Positions 62,493 through 64,000 of a stretch of 64,000 nucleotides of DNA are shown here, in pieces. The DNA is from Prorocentrum cordatum (Eukaryota; Sar; Dinophyceae; Prorocentrales; Prorocentraceae). Location of the stretch: positions 20,001 to 84,000 of the forward strand of contig CAUYUJ010022543.1 of NCBI GenBank assembly GCA_963575745.1, read 5' to 3'. The translations under genes and the position numbers were made by a program. The first letter of the stretch is position 1. Each line of letters starts with the position of its first letter. Under the pieces are notes generated by a model. That model saw only the letters and a program-made list of their open reading frames with translations, did no database searches and had not been told where the DNA came from.

Positions 62493-62635
62493 AACTATGC
62501 ACATGCACCGATCCTGGCAAGGCCCATCCTCGACCCAGCATCGGTGCATATGCCTTCCTGGCCAAGGTAGGAGGGCGTATGCACCGATCCTGGGCTCAGG
62601 ATGGGCCTGGCCAGAATCGGCGTCTGTGCATAGTT
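62493..62635. mobile_element. 143-bp hairpin element
   Basis: Almost the whole element is an inverted repeat: AACTATGCACATGCACCGAT at the left faces its inverse at the right, and the arms stay paired through GGCCCATCCT and CCCAGCATCGGTGCATA to a centre near 62564. Probably a fold-back MITE. No target duplication seen. Confidence 0.8.
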
Positions 62636-62640
62636 ATTTT

Positions 62641-62830
62641 TCCTCTATGTCCACCGCCGATACCTGCGCCGCTCGCAGCTCCTATGCGGAGTGCGCCAAC
62701 GACAGCAGCTGCTGCTGCCACGAGGTCGAGGGCACGACCCGGGGCGAGCCGGCTGCGGCCCCAAACACTCGGTGTTCTTGCTCGGGGGGCAGCCCGTGCG
62801 CGCGAGCGCGTGGGCCGCCAGAGGCGCTGG
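62641..62830 (+). other. Exon-like island, Cys-rich
   Basis: A frame from about 62648 reads MSTADTCAARSSYAECANDS and then SCCCHEVEGTTRGEP, followed by CSCSGGSPC. Seven or more Cys lie in 55 residues. It may be a small Cys-rich exon or protein. No homologue recognised; the frame runs on into T-rich DNA. Confidence 0.3.
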
Positions 62831-62927
62831 AGTCAATCCAGGCCTTCCCAGGCGCTCCCAAGCACTCCCAGCCTTTTTTTTTGTTTTTGTTTTTTGGTTT
62901 ATATATATTTATATATATATACATGTT

Positions 62928-63858
62928 CCCCAATCGGTGCTTGCACTGAAGGGGTCCTAGCGGAAGGCGAAGGATTTGGCGAAAGTTCCCCGCCGATTCT
63001 GGTGGCAGGCTGGAGTCCCGGGTTCCCGGTTCCGGGTATCCGGGTTCCCGGGTTCCTGGTTCTGGGTCCTGGGCCGATTTCGGAGCGGCGAGGTTCTTGG
63101 GTTCCGGGGTTTCTGGTCGATCTTCTTATCGATCGGTCTCACCATCGATTTCATTACCGACATCTCGATCGATCTCACAATCGATCTCAACATCAATCTC
63201 ATATGCGATCTCACTAGAGATCGCATGGGCGATCTCGCCGCCGATCTTACTATCGATCTCATTTAGTCGATTTCACTCTCGGTCTCACGATCGACCTTAC
63301 AGTCGTCTTCACTGTCGATTCCACTATCGATTCCATTATCGATCTCGCAATTGATCTCAAGATCAATGGTATCAATTTTCAAATCATCCACTGATTGGGT
63401 TTTCTCAGGTGTAGTGTATTCCCCAATCGGTGCTTGCACTGAAGGGGTCCTAGCGGATGTTGAAGTATTTGGCGAACTTGCCCCGTCGATTTTGGTGGCA
63501 GACTGGGTTCCCGCGTTCTCGGGTTCCCAGTTCCAAGTTCCCGGGTTCTCGATTCCGGGTTCCTGGTCGATTTTCTTATCGATCGGTTTCAGCATCGATC
63601 TCATTACCGATTTCTCGATCGATCTCATTTCCGTATCAATATCACAAGCGATTTTCCCAGAGTTCGCATGAACGATCTCGCGATCGACCTCACTATCGAT
63701 CTCATTTAATCGAATGCATTCTCGGTCTCTCGATCGACCCTACAATCGTTTCACTATCGATTACACTATCGATTTCATGATCGATCTCGCAATTGATCTC
63801 AAGATCAATAGTATCAATTATCAAATCATCCACTGATTGGGTTTTCTCGGGTGTAGTA
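62928..63858. repeat. ~493-bp tandem duplication with ATCGAT arrays
   Basis: CCCCAATCGGTGCTTGCACT starts at 62928 and at 63421. Each unit has GGGTTCCCGGTTCC words, then an array of CGATCTCACTATCGATCTCA, and ends with ATCATCCACTGATTGGGTTT. The array word is the complement of the satellite at 45.6-46.4 kb. Confidence 0.9.
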
Positions 63859-64000
63859 TATATATATATATATATATACAATTGCATATTCACATATAGA
63901 TCGATATATAGATAGATAGATCGATAGGTACCAGGGGGCGTGGCGGGGGGGTCCCCGCCAAAGGACTTCGGCGGGGCATGGGGGGCCCGGGGCCTTACTT
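63859..64000. repeat. (TA)n and GATA-like run, then GC-rich end
   Basis: TA run at 63857-63878, GATAGATAGATCGATAG words to 63930, then G-rich DNA to the window end. No gene. Confidence 0.7.

Overview
This window looks like nuclear DNA of a dinoflagellate. The decisive sign is the 22-nt dinoflagellate spliced leader (core CCGTAGCCATTTTGGCTCAA) on the minus strand at 57888-57909, at the 5' end of a retroposed mRNA. Very low gene density, long purine/pyrimidine trinucleotide tracts, many inverted-repeat elements and decayed Ty1/copia and LINE-type copies agree with this. The genus cannot be fixed from the sequence; a Prorocentrum- or Polarella-like genome is a guess. Nothing points to a bacterium, plastid or virus.

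Only one gene looks intact: a single-exon HAD-superfamily phosphatase-like protein at 43352-44737 (+). The other protein-like sequence is broken. It comprises a Ty1/copia element (about 18.39-26.92 kb, + strand) with gag, protease, integrase, RT and RNase H remnants and a putative initiator-Met tRNA primer site; a spliced-leader-tagged LINE-type retrocopy (54085-57910, - strand) bounded by a 15-bp target-site duplication; a secreted PAN/VWD-like pseudogene at 58.9-59.9 kb (+); an unknown fragment with one frameshift at 50.59-51.11 kb (-); and unknown fragments at 31.4-32.5 kb (-). A few short exon-like islands are flagged at low confidence.

The rest is repeats. At least seven families of short terminal-inverted-repeat elements recur inside the window (here A-F, I, K), and several single hairpin elements occur. 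Three have clear target duplications or targets (TA for family C; two different 5-bp duplications for family E). Three elements carry a GGA/TCC microsatellite between their inverted repeats.

Layout: 0-10 kb low-complexity DNA and short inverted-repeat elements; 10.3-11.3 kb a ~100-bp satellite; 11.4-16.6 kb elements, microsatellites and a CCAAGAGGCC-type minisatellite; 16.6-26.9 kb the copia element; 27-37 kb microsatellites and inverted-repeat elements; 37.4-41.5 kb two large satellites; 42-45 kb the HAD gene; 45.6-49 kb satellite plus elements; 49-58 kb degenerate repeats and the LINE retrocopy inserted in a TGCTGGTCTGCCG satellite; 58-61.5 kb a triplicated block; 61.5-64 kb microsatellite, a hairpin element and a 493-bp duplication. 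The genes do not form an operon or pathway.
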